Below, piece by piece: positions 1 through 9,110 of a stretch of 57,038 bases of DNA. Each line of letters opens with the position of its first letter. The stretch's first letter is position 1. The position numbers and the translations under genes are program-made. Below the pieces are notes generated by a model that had not been told where the DNA came from, made no database searches, and saw only the letters and a list, made by a program, of their open reading frames with translations. Source of the stretch: Rhizobium phaseoli (GTDB lineage Bacteria > Pseudomonadota > Alphaproteobacteria > Rhizobiales > Rhizobiaceae); assembly GCF_003985125.1 (NCBI RefSeq), contig NZ_ML133591.1, forward strand, positions 1 through 57,038, in the 5' to 3' direction.

Positions 1-41
1 CGCTCTACAGACGTGATCACCTCAATTGGATGCTTCGTCAT
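1..41 (-). CDS. tnpA: IS66 accessory protein TnpA, N-terminal codons only
   Basis: The minus strand reads ATG at 41-39 after AGGAG about eight bases upstream, and codes MTKHPIEVITSVE before leaving the window. The segment EVITSVER is the typical start of the small IS66 TnpA, an HTH protein needed with TnpB and the TnpC transposase. Only 13 codons are visible, so the integrity of the gene is unknown. Confidence 0.6.
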   Translation of the reverse strand, partial: MTKHPIEVITSVE

Positions 42-49
42 ATGACTAC

Positions 50-69
50 TCCTAGTGTTACCACTAGGA
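50..69. promoter_or_regulatory. 20-base palindrome in the IS66 tnpA leader
   Basis: Perfect 8-base arms TCCTAGTG and CACTAGGA flank the spacer TTAC. On the minus strand the palindrome covers the tnpA Shine-Dalgarno region (AGGAG) and ends 9 bases before the start codon. It could be an operator or an RNA hairpin hiding the ribosome site. No function is known to me. Confidence 0.4.
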
Positions 70-120
70 CTGGCAGTCAGAAGCCCTCTATCGCAAGACG
101 GCCTTCACCGTGGGCTTACT

Positions 121-315
121 TCCGAATTCACGCAGGTTCTATTGAACGACGAATTTTGGGGCGCAAAGGAGAAATCATATCAGCCACGGGCGGCATTCGC
201 CGACACCTCTGGAGTCGTGATCTTGAATATCAGCCAGGGTACAGGCAACGAAGAATATCGGGCCGGAGGCGTGCGAAAGTCCCTCAAGGAAGCCGCAGAC
301 CACAAAGAAGGCTAA
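121..315 (+). pseudogene. 3' end of an unknown gene cut by the IS66 insertion
   Basis: The frame from the IS end to a TAA at 313-315 codes about 64 residues with good codon use, including LLNDEFWGAKEK, VVILNISQGTGNEEYRAGG and a charged C-terminus. There is no start of its own. Going left it enters the IS66 end, so this looks like the tail of a gene broken by the element. It converges with the Z1 gene 50 bases away. I do not recognise the family. Confidence 0.4.
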
Positions 316-367
316 TGGGATTCTGGATTCCAGCTAGTGCCGGCCAAGCTACTGGGTAGATTAGCCG

Positions 368-2554
368 TCAGTCGTCATCATCGTCGCCATTATCCCGTAC
401 GCTGGACGCAAAGATGCTCGGAGCCGCCTGAGCCGGCGCGACAAGCACGGGCCACCAGAACGGACAATCACGCCAGCCGTCTTCTTCTCGCCCTTCCTGG
501 CCAAGGAGCGCAAGGATCGGCAAACCGCCACCCAGCGAACGGAACGCAGTTCGTTCCTGATAGGACAAGGGGGCGTCGGAATAACGGCCGCTTTCACGTC
601 GCCGGGTAATCGTCCTGCCCTTCGGCGCGATGATCCAGCAATCCCCGCGCTCCTCGCGCGGCGACGCGACCCTTGAGAAATACTCGACCGCGGCGCGGCA
701 CGCTTCCCAGTCGAACGAATAGCCATCCTCGAACCGAAATGCATCTTCCAGCAAATCGAGGATCTGTGCTGCCGTATCGCACTTAAATCTAGCCGGCTGT
801 TTCGAGTCGACTGCGTCTGGGGGCACCAGCGCATCCACCTTGGCCATGATCCTGGACAGATCGGTCTTCGCCTTGGTCTGGAAACCCACCGGCAACAGGG
901 CTCCATTGGGACGCAAGGAGACGATGTCCGACACAAGGATCTTGCTCGGCGCGCAAGGAATGACACGGTTGCTCAGGTCGCGCATGACGAAGGCCACGCC
1001 CCGGTCGTGCGCCCCGGTCTCGAACGCATGACGCAAGGCGGAGTCGAATTCGTGAACCGACTTCAGCGCATTGTAATTCCCCGCCGTGGTGTAGAATCGG
1101 CTGACGGCTAGGTCTTCCTTCGGTCGATTGCCATACATGCGCGCGTGCTGGAGCACTGTGTCCTGCTGCATCTTCTTAGGCGAGCGGCCATAGAAGAAGC
1201 CCAGGAGATTGGGAACGGTGATACCCCGGTCCAAAATCTGCCCGCCGATAAACACGTTGAAGGGGGTGCGCAACCGCAACTCGGCGTTCTCGTCGAGCAG
1301 GGCCTGAACGTCATTGTCGGAATTGACCCTTTCAGTCACGACGCCGCCCTTGATGAAGGCCTCCCGAACCAAAGCGCCAATGGCGTCGATCTCGGGCAAC
1401 GCATAGCCACCCGCCGTTACTGACCGCTCCAGGTCATCGATCGAGCGTTTCACCAAATCACCGAAGATCGGATCGCCTTCTGTTGCCGCCTTCGACATGC
1501 CGGCGATGATCTCCTGCGCCACCGTGTGCTGCCAGGCGTGCGACGCTCTTGCCGTCTCGACATGGACGATCATCGAATAGCGACGCTGAAATGTGCCTGC
1601 CTGTTTCTGCTGGAGCCGGCGTATCGAGGCTGCAGTCACAAACGTCACCAGCGCATGTCGCAAGGATTCGGTTCGCTTGGAGGTCAGTGCTTCATCGGTA
1701 CGGACCCGACGTCGGTCTTCCTTCTTGAGTGCCGTCAGTTCATCGTCGGTTACGGGATGCCAGAGGTAGAATTCGGGTTTGCTCTCATCGTGCTCACCGA
1801 AGTAATGGTCGCCGCCCACGTATCCCCCGTGGATCGGCACGAGCTGGGTAAAGGCCGGTCTCTTGGGCTCAAAGGTGAAGTTCTGGCCCGGCGTCGCTTC
1901 GTACTCCTCGGGCTGCAGATAGAGCGAATAGGGCGTGGCGGTCACCTGCAGAACCGCCGGGTTTGTCAGCTCGCGGCGAAGCTCGTCAATGCGGTCGGCG
2001 ATGCGCCCCTGTTCGATTTCGTCCGAATCCTTTTTCTTGGTGAAACGGATCGACGCGAAATCGGCCTCGTCATCCACGATCAGAACACGCTTCCCTGCCA
2101 GCCTGGGATGGGTTTCCGCGAACAACTTCACCAGCCGCCGCATGTTGTTGGATTCCTTCTTGGCCACGAAGATCAGCTTGTGGCTGTCGATCTCCCATGC
2201 CGTGAGGTTCGGCACCGTCATGATATCGTAGACTGCCAACTCCTCGGCGTCGCGAAATTCGCGGTACTCGTTGGCGATACGGTTCACGGTCTGCTGGGCC
2301 AGCGTCTTTGTGCCCTTGGTCAAGACGACCGCAACGTCGAATCCTTCGTCGAAGGCCGCGGCGATCACGCCAAGGAAGGCGCGAGTCTTGCCCGACTGGA
2401 TCTTGCCCAACAGCATGCCTGGCTTGTTGCCGTCCGTGTGCGACGATTGCAGCGCTGCCACCGTCCGCCGCACACAGTCTTCAAGCTCTGGTCCCTCCGG
2501 AGAGCCGCCAGCCGCGCGCGAAGCCTTCAGCCGATCGTAGAACCCTACGCTCAT
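368..2554 (-). CDS. Z1-domain-like superfamily II ATPase of a helicase-methylase-ATPase defence operon
   Basis: A 728-residue ATPase. A Walker A GKIQSGKT lies at about residues 50-57, a DDEAD Walker B at 161-165, a TATP motif III at 205-208, and a C-terminal helicase half with GGQILDRGITVPN then QHARMYGNR at about 437-477, which is the pattern of Z1 domains. The C-terminus is a run of aspartates. The ATG overlaps the methylase stop by four bases, so translation is coupled. Z1 proteins are known near restriction-modification-like genes, but their mechanism is not settled. I infer it is the third component (ATPase) of an Hma-like antiviral operon. No separate nuclease motif was recognised in it. 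Confidence 0.8.
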   Translation of the reverse strand: MSVGFYDRLKASRAAGGSPEGPELEDCVRRTVAALQSSHTDGNKPGMLLGKIQSGKTRAFLGVIAAAFDEGFDVAVVLTKGTKTLAQQTVNRIANEYREFRDAEELAVYDIMTVPNLTAWEIDSHKLIFVAKKESNNMRRLVKLFAETHPRLAGKRVLIVDDEADFASIRFTKKKDSDEIEQGRIADRIDELRRELTNPAVLQVTATPYSLYLQPEEYEATPGQNFTFEPKRPAFTQLVPIHGGYVGGDHYFGEHDESKPEFYLWHPVTDDELTALKKEDRRRVRTDEALTSKRTESLRHALVTFVTAASIRRLQQKQAGTFQRRYSMIVHVETARASHAWQHTVAQEIIAGMSKAATEGDPIFGDLVKRSIDDLERSVTAGGYALPEIDAIGALVREAFIKGGVVTERVNSDNDVQALLDENAELRLRTPFNVFIGGQILDRGITVPNLLGFFYGRSPKKMQQDTVLQHARMYGNRPKEDLAVSRFYTTAGNYNALKSVHEFDSALRHAFETGAHDRGVAFVMRDLSNRVIPCAPSKILVSDIVSLRPNGALLPVGFQTKAKTDLSRIMAKVDALVPPDAVDSKQPARFKCDTAAQILDLLEDAFRFEDGYSFDWEACRAAVEYFSRVASPREERGDCWIIAPKGRTITRRRESGRYSDAPLSYQERTAFRSLGGGLPILALLGQEGREEDGWRDCPFWWPVLVAPAQAAPSIFASSVRDNGDDDDD

Positions 2555-5500
2555 CTGGACTCCTCCGCGTCCGCCACGTGGTAAACCTTCATCACCTCGT
2601 CACCGTAATGATTGATGACCTTGACCGCGACCTTGCCGCCCGGGGGCGCCTCGAAGGGTTGCGAAACCGTGCTGTTGAGGACACTCCAGACGTCCTCATC
2701 CAGATCCGCCTTCAGTGCCGTTTTCAGCTTCTCGTAGGGGTCTTTGCCGCCCAGGAAGTAGGCTTGCCGCACGAAGAAGCTCGTCTGGTCGTAGTCGTCG
2801 TCGATGAACCAGCAGGCCACATCGTCTTCAACCTTGCCGGATGGCTTCAGCTCGCCGGTATTGGGATTGAAGATGTCGAGGCCAAGGATTTCCGCCTCCA
2901 ACTGCCCATCCACGCGTTTGCGCAGCTTTACGTCCGGTTCGCCAAACACCACGAACAGGTTGCCCTGGTCTGCCGTCTTGAGGCGATCGCCCATCCGCAG
3001 GTCCTGATTCATGTTGACCTTGAGCACGGTCAGCCGGCCAAGCGACATGGTCTCGGCCGAAGCGTGGGCCTCGAAGGCAAAGCCGCACACCACCAGCACG
3101 TCGAACAGGTCCGCCGCTTCCCGCGCGGCAGCCACGATCATCGACCGTGTGACTGTATCGTATTCAGGGCCGATGAAGATCGCCGCACGCCGTTCGGGCG
3201 CCCCTTCGGTATCGCCTTCGACATAGCGTGCCTCGGCGTTGACGTAGCGCCCGGCGAAAGGCCGGATGGTCGTGAAGCGAAGCCGCTCACCCTTCTTGGT
3301 GTTGCCGACACCAGCCACTTTCAGGTTATCGAGCACCACGCGCACGAAATCATCACTCGTGCTACCGGCATCGTGTCTGCTCGCCAAACGATGCGGAGCA
3401 TCCTCGCCATCGGCGAGCGTGGCAAGCAGCAGCGGATCATCCTCATCCGCCGGCAAGACGCGATGGGGCGAAAGACTGTCAACTGTGAATGGGCCTGCCA
3501 CGCGGACAAGGCCCTTCAGTTCGACTGGCTTGTCGACCAGGTATTCGGTCTCCGCATTGGTTTCGATCGAGGTGTCAATCGCCTTCTGCCGGGCTATGCG
3601 CGCTTCCCACCAAGCAGCGTGGGGTCCGAGCGCCTCTATGGGCAGCGGGTCGCCAGGATGTTCGGGCAGATCGTCGATGGTGTAGCGGCGACCCAACTCC
3701 TTGTTCAGGTCACCAATGGCCTTGCCGATTTTCTTGTCGAGCTTGGCCATGTCGGTTTCATCGAGACTGTCTTCGCCGCGTTCCCAGTTGCTGCGAACCT
3801 TGGCCCGCTCGTCCAGCAGGGCGCGAACTTTAGCATGGAGCTTTGTCGGCTTGGCGTCCCAGGGATAGATCGGCGCGCGTGGAACTTCCCATTCGCGCCA
3901 TTCGGTCTTCGCCATCCTGTTTAACTGCTCGCGCAGCGGTTCCAGCACGGCCTGGTGCTGCTCATATAGCAAGTCGATTTCTGCATTGTTGGCAATCGAC
4001 TTCAAAGTGATGTGCGGTACGCGGTTCAGCACCAGGCCATGTGCGATGTCGTTGGTGAAGGGGCCCTTGGCGGTCGCTTGTGCCGCCGCCTCGACTTCAG
4101 TCGGTCGCCTGCCGAGTTGCAACGCCAGCTCTTCCACCACGCCGGCTTCGCTGTCTCTTATCGCATAATATGGGTAACGCGCGCTCATGAGCCGGGTCCG
4201 GGCAAGCGTCAGCGCCACGCGGCTGGTGTCGATGGTGATCCAGCGTCGCCCCCACTGCTCGGCGACGTAAGCGGTCGTGCCTGATCCACATGTCGGATCA
4301 AGCACTAGGTCCCCCGGATCAGTAGTCATCAGCAGGCAACGCTGAATGATCTTCACATTTGTCTGAACAACGTAGATCTTCTCGTCTGTGAATGAACCCG
4401 TCCCCACATCCGTCCATACATCGTTGATTGGAGCAACGTTGAAGTCGCTCAAGCGTCTCTGGAATTGCAACGACATGTTGCTTGTGAGGTAAAGTCGGCC
4501 CGACAACGACAGACGCCGCATGCCTGGCTCGTTGGTTTTCCACCCACCTTTTCCCGGACCGATTAACTGATCGCGGTACTGAAGCTTGAAGGTTGCGCTA
4601 TCCGGCGAACTCTGACTGGTAAGATTGTCGGGGCGAAAGAGATGCGCACCTTCATCGAGCTTAGCGATTCCCGCCAGTTCTTCGGACGTTGCGTTCCGGT
4701 CTTGTCCATCTAGCTTAATCACCCGTCGATATAGACCCGCAGAATCCATGTCGGATTTATCGAAATAAATCTGACGATACTTCACGATGTCCTTGTTCTT
4801 GGCGTACCAAATGACAATGTCGTGGACACCGGCTAGGGTGACTGTTCCTCCGCTTGGGCTGCCAGCTCCGCTTGTGGTCTTCAGAACGATCTGTCGTACG
4901 AAATTGACCGAGCCAAAGACTTCATCGAGCACTGCGCGGACCCGGTGGACGTTCTCGTCGCTGATCTGAACAAAGATCGATCCGGTATCAGTCAGCAAGT
5001 CCCGCATCGCCTCCAGGCGATCTCTCAAGTAGCTGAGATAACTATGAATTCCGTCTACCCAAGTGTCGCGGAAAGCCCGAACTTGCTCCGGTTCTCGTGA
5101 GAGCTGGCTTGCCTTCTTCGCGGTTCCCATCTGGCCGTCTTCGACCTTGGGTTTGGTGGTAGAGACCTGCCAGTTAGACCCGAATTTGATGCCATAGGGC
5201 GGATCAAAATAGATGCACTGGACCTTGCCGCGCAAATCTTCCTTTTCGGCGAGGCTGGCCATGACCTGGAGGCTGTCGCCCAGGATCATGCGGTTGGTCC
5301 ATTTCATTGTGTGCTGATAGAACTCGAGACGGTCTTCTTCGTCGATGCCGTTGAAGTCCGAAAACAGGTCGCGCTGATCGTCGAATGAAGCGGACGCTCC
5401 GCTGCCCGCGCGCCGGCGGATGTCATCGATGATCGCCTTGGGATGGATCTTCTCGGCTGTGTAAATCGGCACGGCGTCCACGCGCAGCGCCTGTTCGTCC

Positions 5501-5769
5501 TGCTCATCTTTGCCACGCCAGGTCAATTGCACTGCCCCTTCGCCATTCTCGCTGTCCGCCCAGACCAGTTGCGGGTCGAGCGCCTTGTTCCGTTCATACA
5601 ATTCCGGGTGTGTTGCCGGGCTGTAGCGGCGCTGAAACACCACTTCGGTCGGAGTCGCCTCGTCGTCCGCAAGGAAGCTCTGTAACTCCATCGTCGGATT
5701 GTTCGGCCGCCGCGCGCCCTTGTGCTGTACGGTTGCCACATCAATCGGTTTCCGGGGTGCCTTGGCCAT
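2551..5769 (-). CDS. Site-specific DNA methyltransferase, type III Mod-like with long C-terminal extension
   Basis: A 1072-residue protein. Motif IV DPPY is at residues 189-192 and the SAM-binding motif DPTCGSGT at 491-498. DPPY before the SAM site is the beta-class order of type III Mod proteins, which make N6-methyladenine. About 240 residues between the motifs probably hold the target recognition domain. Type III Mod proteins are usually 550-700 residues, so some 400 extra residues follow the methylase core. They are charged and I recognise no domain there. The ATG lies one base after the Res stop and the stop overlaps the Z1 start. The operon suggests it marks self DNA and takes part in target recognition. 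Confidence 0.88.
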   Translation of the reverse strand: MAKAPRKPIDVATVQHKGARRPNNPTMELQSFLADDEATPTEVVFQRRYSPATHPELYERNKALDPQLVWADSENGEGAVQLTWRGKDEQDEQALRVDAVPIYTAEKIHPKAIIDDIRRRAGSGASASFDDQRDLFSDFNGIDEEDRLEFYQHTMKWTNRMILGDSLQVMASLAEKEDLRGKVQCIYFDPPYGIKFGSNWQVSTTKPKVEDGQMGTAKKASQLSREPEQVRAFRDTWVDGIHSYLSYLRDRLEAMRDLLTDTGSIFVQISDENVHRVRAVLDEVFGSVNFVRQIVLKTTSGAGSPSGGTVTLAGVHDIVIWYAKNKDIVKYRQIYFDKSDMDSAGLYRRVIKLDGQDRNATSEELAGIAKLDEGAHLFRPDNLTSQSSPDSATFKLQYRDQLIGPGKGGWKTNEPGMRRLSLSGRLYLTSNMSLQFQRRLSDFNVAPINDVWTDVGTGSFTDEKIYVVQTNVKIIQRCLLMTTDPGDLVLDPTCGSGTTAYVAEQWGRRWITIDTSRVALTLARTRLMSARYPYYAIRDSEAGVVEELALQLGRRPTEVEAAAQATAKGPFTNDIAHGLVLNRVPHITLKSIANNAEIDLLYEQHQAVLEPLREQLNRMAKTEWREWEVPRAPIYPWDAKPTKLHAKVRALLDERAKVRSNWERGEDSLDETDMAKLDKKIGKAIGDLNKELGRRYTIDDLPEHPGDPLPIEALGPHAAWWEARIARQKAIDTSIETNAETEYLVDKPVELKGLVRVAGPFTVDSLSPHRVLPADEDDPLLLATLADGEDAPHRLASRHDAGSTSDDFVRVVLDNLKVAGVGNTKKGERLRFTTIRPFAGRYVNAEARYVEGDTEGAPERRAAIFIGPEYDTVTRSMIVAAAREAADLFDVLVVCGFAFEAHASAETMSLGRLTVLKVNMNQDLRMGDRLKTADQGNLFVVFGEPDVKLRKRVDGQLEAEILGLDIFNPNTGELKPSGKVEDDVACWFIDDDYDQTSFFVRQAYFLGGKDPYEKLKTALKADLDEDVWSVLNSTVSQPFEAPPGGKVAVKVINHYGDEVMKVYHVADAEESR

Positions 5770-5770
5770 G

Positions 5771-8700
5771 TCAGGAAACCTTCTCTAAAGTGCCGGCCGC
5801 GACTTCGAATACCTTCACGATCGTCTCGAACGCCCGCGACATGTCATAGGGCTGCACGATTTCCACCGGAGGTCCCCAGCGCCCGAATCGCCCGTCATTG
5901 CGTACCGCCGGCAACCAAAGGCTAGCTAGCGTGTCGGCCTTTACCTGGTCTTCCTCGGTCCGTCGGCCCTTGATCTCGACCACGAGCTGCAGCGGATCAT
6001 CGTGGCCATCATCCCAATGCACGATGAAATCCGGGCGGTACACTCGCTCCTGCCCCATGAAGACATAAGGGACTTCGAAGCCCAGCGCATGGTTCTTGAC
6101 GTATCCCCGCACCTGCGGGATGCGTTCGAGGCGCTCGGCGAAGGCAGCTTCCCAATCGCTGTCATAGACGACGTAGTTGACTTGGCACTTTGTCGGATCT
6201 GTGGTCAGAAGCGTTGTCTTGGTCGTGAAGAAATCGACGTGCTTGCTCGACCCTTCCGGTTCGAAGGGTGCCAGCACCGGGAGGATTTCCTCGCTCCCCG
6301 CCTGCGACAGCGTCTTGGCGCAGGCCCGGACGATCCTATCAACGGCTTCGTCGCGATAGCTGGCAAGGCTGAGCCAACCGACTGAGCGGCCATCATGCAG
6401 GTGCAGGCATTCCGCCAGCCAGCGTTTGGCAATGCCTAGGAACTGCGGGAACAAGAATGTCGGCTCGGTATCCACGTTTTCAGTCATTCGTGCCCACCGT
6501 TCCAGGGCGCGCTTGGCTAGCATGTAGGCCACCGTCTGGCTGCGGACCGCGTCAAGATCACCCATGCCGATGACGTTCGACTGGCCGACCAGCGGATCGA
6601 CCTCAGTTTCTTTGGGAATGGGCGTGTCAGCGCCCAGCCGCATGTGGCTGTCAGCAACGAACGTCGCGCTCAGCCTTCCCTGTGGGAAGACGACGCGATA
6701 ACCCAGTACGCGGGGGAAGCGTATTTCCGGTGCGGCGCGCGTATCGTCTGCGAAGATACGGGTACGAGGTTTCGGTGGCGAAAAATCCTTGCTGGAGTTC
6801 GCTGGCATGAAATCGAATGGCACGCCGAGGACGTCAGCGTATTCCGCCCGGAAGAAGCCCTCGTCATCGGGTTCGTAGGATACGCGGCGTAGCGCGCGAC
6901 CCACGACCTGCTCGCACAGCAGTCGAGTGCCAAAGGCGCGGCAGCCGAGAATGTGTGTGACGGTATTGGCGTCCCAGCCCTCGGTCAGCATGGATACCGA
7001 CACGACGCATCGCACCGTACCGCCCATCCGACCCTTCTGTCCGACGGTGTTCATGACCTCGCGCAACAGGTCGGCATCGGTGATGGCTTCCGGATCTCGG
7101 GCGGGTGTCCGGCGAAGCTCGCGTCGAAATGCCTCGATTTCTTCTCCGGCAATCTTCTTGAAATCATCCGAAATGGCGTCGCCGCTTTCAAGCTGTGCGG
7201 AATCGATGAGGATCGTACGAGGCCGCTCAATAGGCTTTCCACTTTCGACATTGTTGAACAGGGGCAGGTTGCCGGCACGCCACTTGTGCTTCGCCGGATC
7301 CTTTTCATCCGGGTTCTCGCAATAGCCCGCGATCCAGTCGTGTATCAGCTTCGAGGTCGACGTATTGTTGGCAACGACGATGAACACGGGTGGCGTTTCG
7401 GCACTCTTCGCGGCCCACTCGGAGAACTTGGCCTCATAGTCGCGATAGAGTGCGCGCAATGCGGCTTCGAGCTGCGCCGGCAGCTCTTCAGCGGAATAGG
7501 TTTTGCCGGCCTTTCGCTGGCCCTTGCGCGGAAGCTCGTTGCGCACATGCTTGTAGACGTGACGGAAAATCGGCTCTTCGCGTTTCACTACATCGTCATG
7601 GGTCGGAACGCGTGGCACCTTCACGATCCCGCATTCAATCGCATCCATCAGTGAAAAATCGGAAACGACCCACGGAAAGAGCTTGCCCTCTTCCTGGCCT
7701 GAACCGCGGAGGAAGAAGGGAGTTGCCGAAAGATCGTAGACGGTCTTGACCCCAAGAACGCGGTCCACTCCCCGAATCCCGTTAATCCAGACCCTGGCCT
7801 CCTTGCGGCTGGCTTCCGCCTCGGCATTGGCTTCGGCGGCGGTCTCTTCCTCTGAACGCACAATAGGCTCGATCTCCGCCGTCGGAGGCGCTTCGTAGCA
7901 ATGATGAGCCTCATCGTTGATGACGATGATCCCACGCCGGCCCATCAGCGGCTTCATGACGCGCTGGACCATTTCGGCTTCAGTTTCTCGGAACCGAGCG
8001 TCGAAGGTCTCGGGATCCTCTCGCCCGCGCAGCGCCTCCAAAGTGCCCGGCTTGATGTCCCCCTTCGTCTTGAGTTGAAACGAATGGTAATTGGTGACCA
8101 CGATGCGCGCCTTGCGCAGGTCATCCATCATGTCGCGCGGAACGATTGACAGCCTCTCGTAAATCGAGTTGCTCGACTCAGGCTGCAAAACGCGCAGCCG
8201 GTCCTTGATCGTGATGCCTGGAGCCACCAGCAGGAAGGCATCGGTGAACATCTTTGATTGCGGCCGGCGCGCCTTGTTGATCGCCTGCCATGCAATCAGC
8301 ATGGCCATGACGGTCGTCTTGCCAGCACCCGTCGCGAGCTTCAAGGCGAGGCGGAACAGACCAGGATTCGAACCCTCGCTTTGCTGCCGGAAATATTCCA
8401 GATGCCTGGCATGAACAGGATTCTTTGGCGCGACCTCGGTCAACCAGATTAGCGTCTCGGCAGCCTCTACCTGGCAGAAAAACAGAGGTCGTTCACGGTC
8501 TGTCGCGCGCCAATGCTTCAGCAACCGGACGGTTTCGTACGTGACCCCCCAGCTTGCTTCGGGAGAGCTGCGCCACTGGTCAACTTCGGCCCGGATGGCG
8601 TTAACACGGTCATTTGCTCGTCGCTCCGCTGCACGCTCATCGAGTATCAGCTCTTGCTGGCCGCCTTTCACACGCTTCGGGGTCGCAACGGCGACGATGT

Positions 8701-8821
8701 ATTCGGACCGACGTCGCCCTTCAATCGTCTCACCCGTTGGCATGCCGTCGTCAGACAGGGCCCAATGCCGATCCGGCTTGAAGAACGGGCGGTTGAGGAT
8801 GGGATTCTCGATAGCAATCAT
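5771..8821 (-). CDS. DEAD/DEAH helicase with C-terminal PD-(D/E)xK nuclease, type III Res-like
   Basis: A 1016-residue protein from the chosen ATG at 8821; an upstream ATG at 8857 would add 12 residues. Neither start has a good ribosome site. 8821 is preferred because the protein then begins MIAIENPILNRPF, the usual Res N-terminus. With 8857 numbering: Walker A ATGAGKT at 175-181, DEAH at 315-318, SATP motif III, then a C-terminal helicase half with EGWDA and a VVGRALRR motif VI. The end holds RPDFIV (D943) and VVEIKG (E961, K963), a PD-(D/E)xK nuclease core. It is first in the operon res, mod, Z1 and probably supplies translocation and DNA cutting. Confidence 0.88.
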   Translation of the reverse strand: MIAIENPILNRPFFKPDRHWALSDDGMPTGETIEGRRRSEYIVAVATPKRVKGGQQELILDERAAERRANDRVNAIRAEVDQWRSSPEASWGVTYETVRLLKHWRATDRERPLFFCQVEAAETLIWLTEVAPKNPVHARHLEYFRQQSEGSNPGLFRLALKLATGAGKTTVMAMLIAWQAINKARRPQSKMFTDAFLLVAPGITIKDRLRVLQPESSNSIYERLSIVPRDMMDDLRKARIVVTNYHSFQLKTKGDIKPGTLEALRGREDPETFDARFRETEAEMVQRVMKPLMGRRGIIVINDEAHHCYEAPPTAEIEPIVRSEEETAAEANAEAEASRKEARVWINGIRGVDRVLGVKTVYDLSATPFFLRGSGQEEGKLFPWVVSDFSLMDAIECGIVKVPRVPTHDDVVKREEPIFRHVYKHVRNELPRKGQRKAGKTYSAEELPAQLEAALRALYRDYEAKFSEWAAKSAETPPVFIVVANNTSTSKLIHDWIAGYCENPDEKDPAKHKWRAGNLPLFNNVESGKPIERPRTILIDSAQLESGDAISDDFKKIAGEEIEAFRRELRRTPARDPEAITDADLLREVMNTVGQKGRMGGTVRCVVSVSMLTEGWDANTVTHILGCRAFGTRLLCEQVVGRALRRVSYEPDDEGFFRAEYADVLGVPFDFMPANSSKDFSPPKPRTRIFADDTRAAPEIRFPRVLGYRVVFPQGRLSATFVADSHMRLGADTPIPKETEVDPLVGQSNVIGMGDLDAVRSQTVAYMLAKRALERWARMTENVDTEPTFLFPQFLGIAKRWLAECLHLHDGRSVGWLSLASYRDEAVDRIVRACAKTLSQAGSEEILPVLAPFEPEGSSKHVDFFTTKTTLLTTDPTKCQVNYVVYDSDWEAAFAERLERIPQVRGYVKNHALGFEVPYVFMGQERVYRPDFIVHWDDGHDDPLQLVVEIKGRRTEEDQVKADTLASLWLPAVRNDGRFGRWGPPVEIVQPYDMSRAFETIVKVFEVAAGTLEKVS

Positions 8822-8865
8822 GAGTGTTGTTAGAGCATTTGATGTAAGCGCGGACAAGCGGGCGA

Positions 8866-8881
8866 CTGTCAGTACTAACAG
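8866..8881. promoter_or_regulatory. Palindrome upstream of the defence operon
   Basis: CTGTCAGTACTAACAG is a 16-base inverted repeat with seven of eight pairs matched, centred on AGTACT. It lies 45 bases before the chosen Res start, where an operator or control-protein site would be expected. No control-protein gene is seen beside it. Confidence 0.3.
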
Positions 8882-9110
8882 GCATTATTTGGCGCCGTCG
8901 GGGTCGGAAACTTATAGATCGCTCCGTCCGGCTGTGAAGAGCTCGCCTCATCCATGTCCTGGGTTCAGAAACGCTATTGCTTGTGCGCCGATAGAGCTGC
9001 CTATTGAGGTTGCTCGGCAGCGATTTCTCTGACCGATCAGAGCGACGAATGCGTAACGTCCGTTCCTGGTGATCGATGCGGCCGAGCCGGGCGGTGGTGT
9101 ATCGGCTCTG

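Larger units (their letters stand above)
1..119 (-). mobile_element. End of an IS66-family insertion element (partial)
   Basis: The left edge holds the first codons of an IS66 TnpA on the minus strand, preceded by a leader ending in an outward TTAC (116-119). Read on the minus strand the element would begin GTAAGCCC, and IS66 elements typically begin GTAAG. The rest of the element lies outside the window. An 8-base target duplication would be expected from 120, but the other end cannot be seen. Family assignment rests on the TnpA start and the terminal bases. Confidence 0.6.

Noticed and set aside
2308..3924. A 538-codon frame antisense to the Z1 and Mod genes
   Set aside because: It crosses the coupled Z1/Mod junction and shows no motif; a shadow of the coding strand.
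8355..8380. A tRNA T-arm-like string GGATTCGAACCC as a second att site
   Set aside because: It lies inside the res coding sequence, matches only the common T-loop core and lacks the flanking tRNA-Leu bases.
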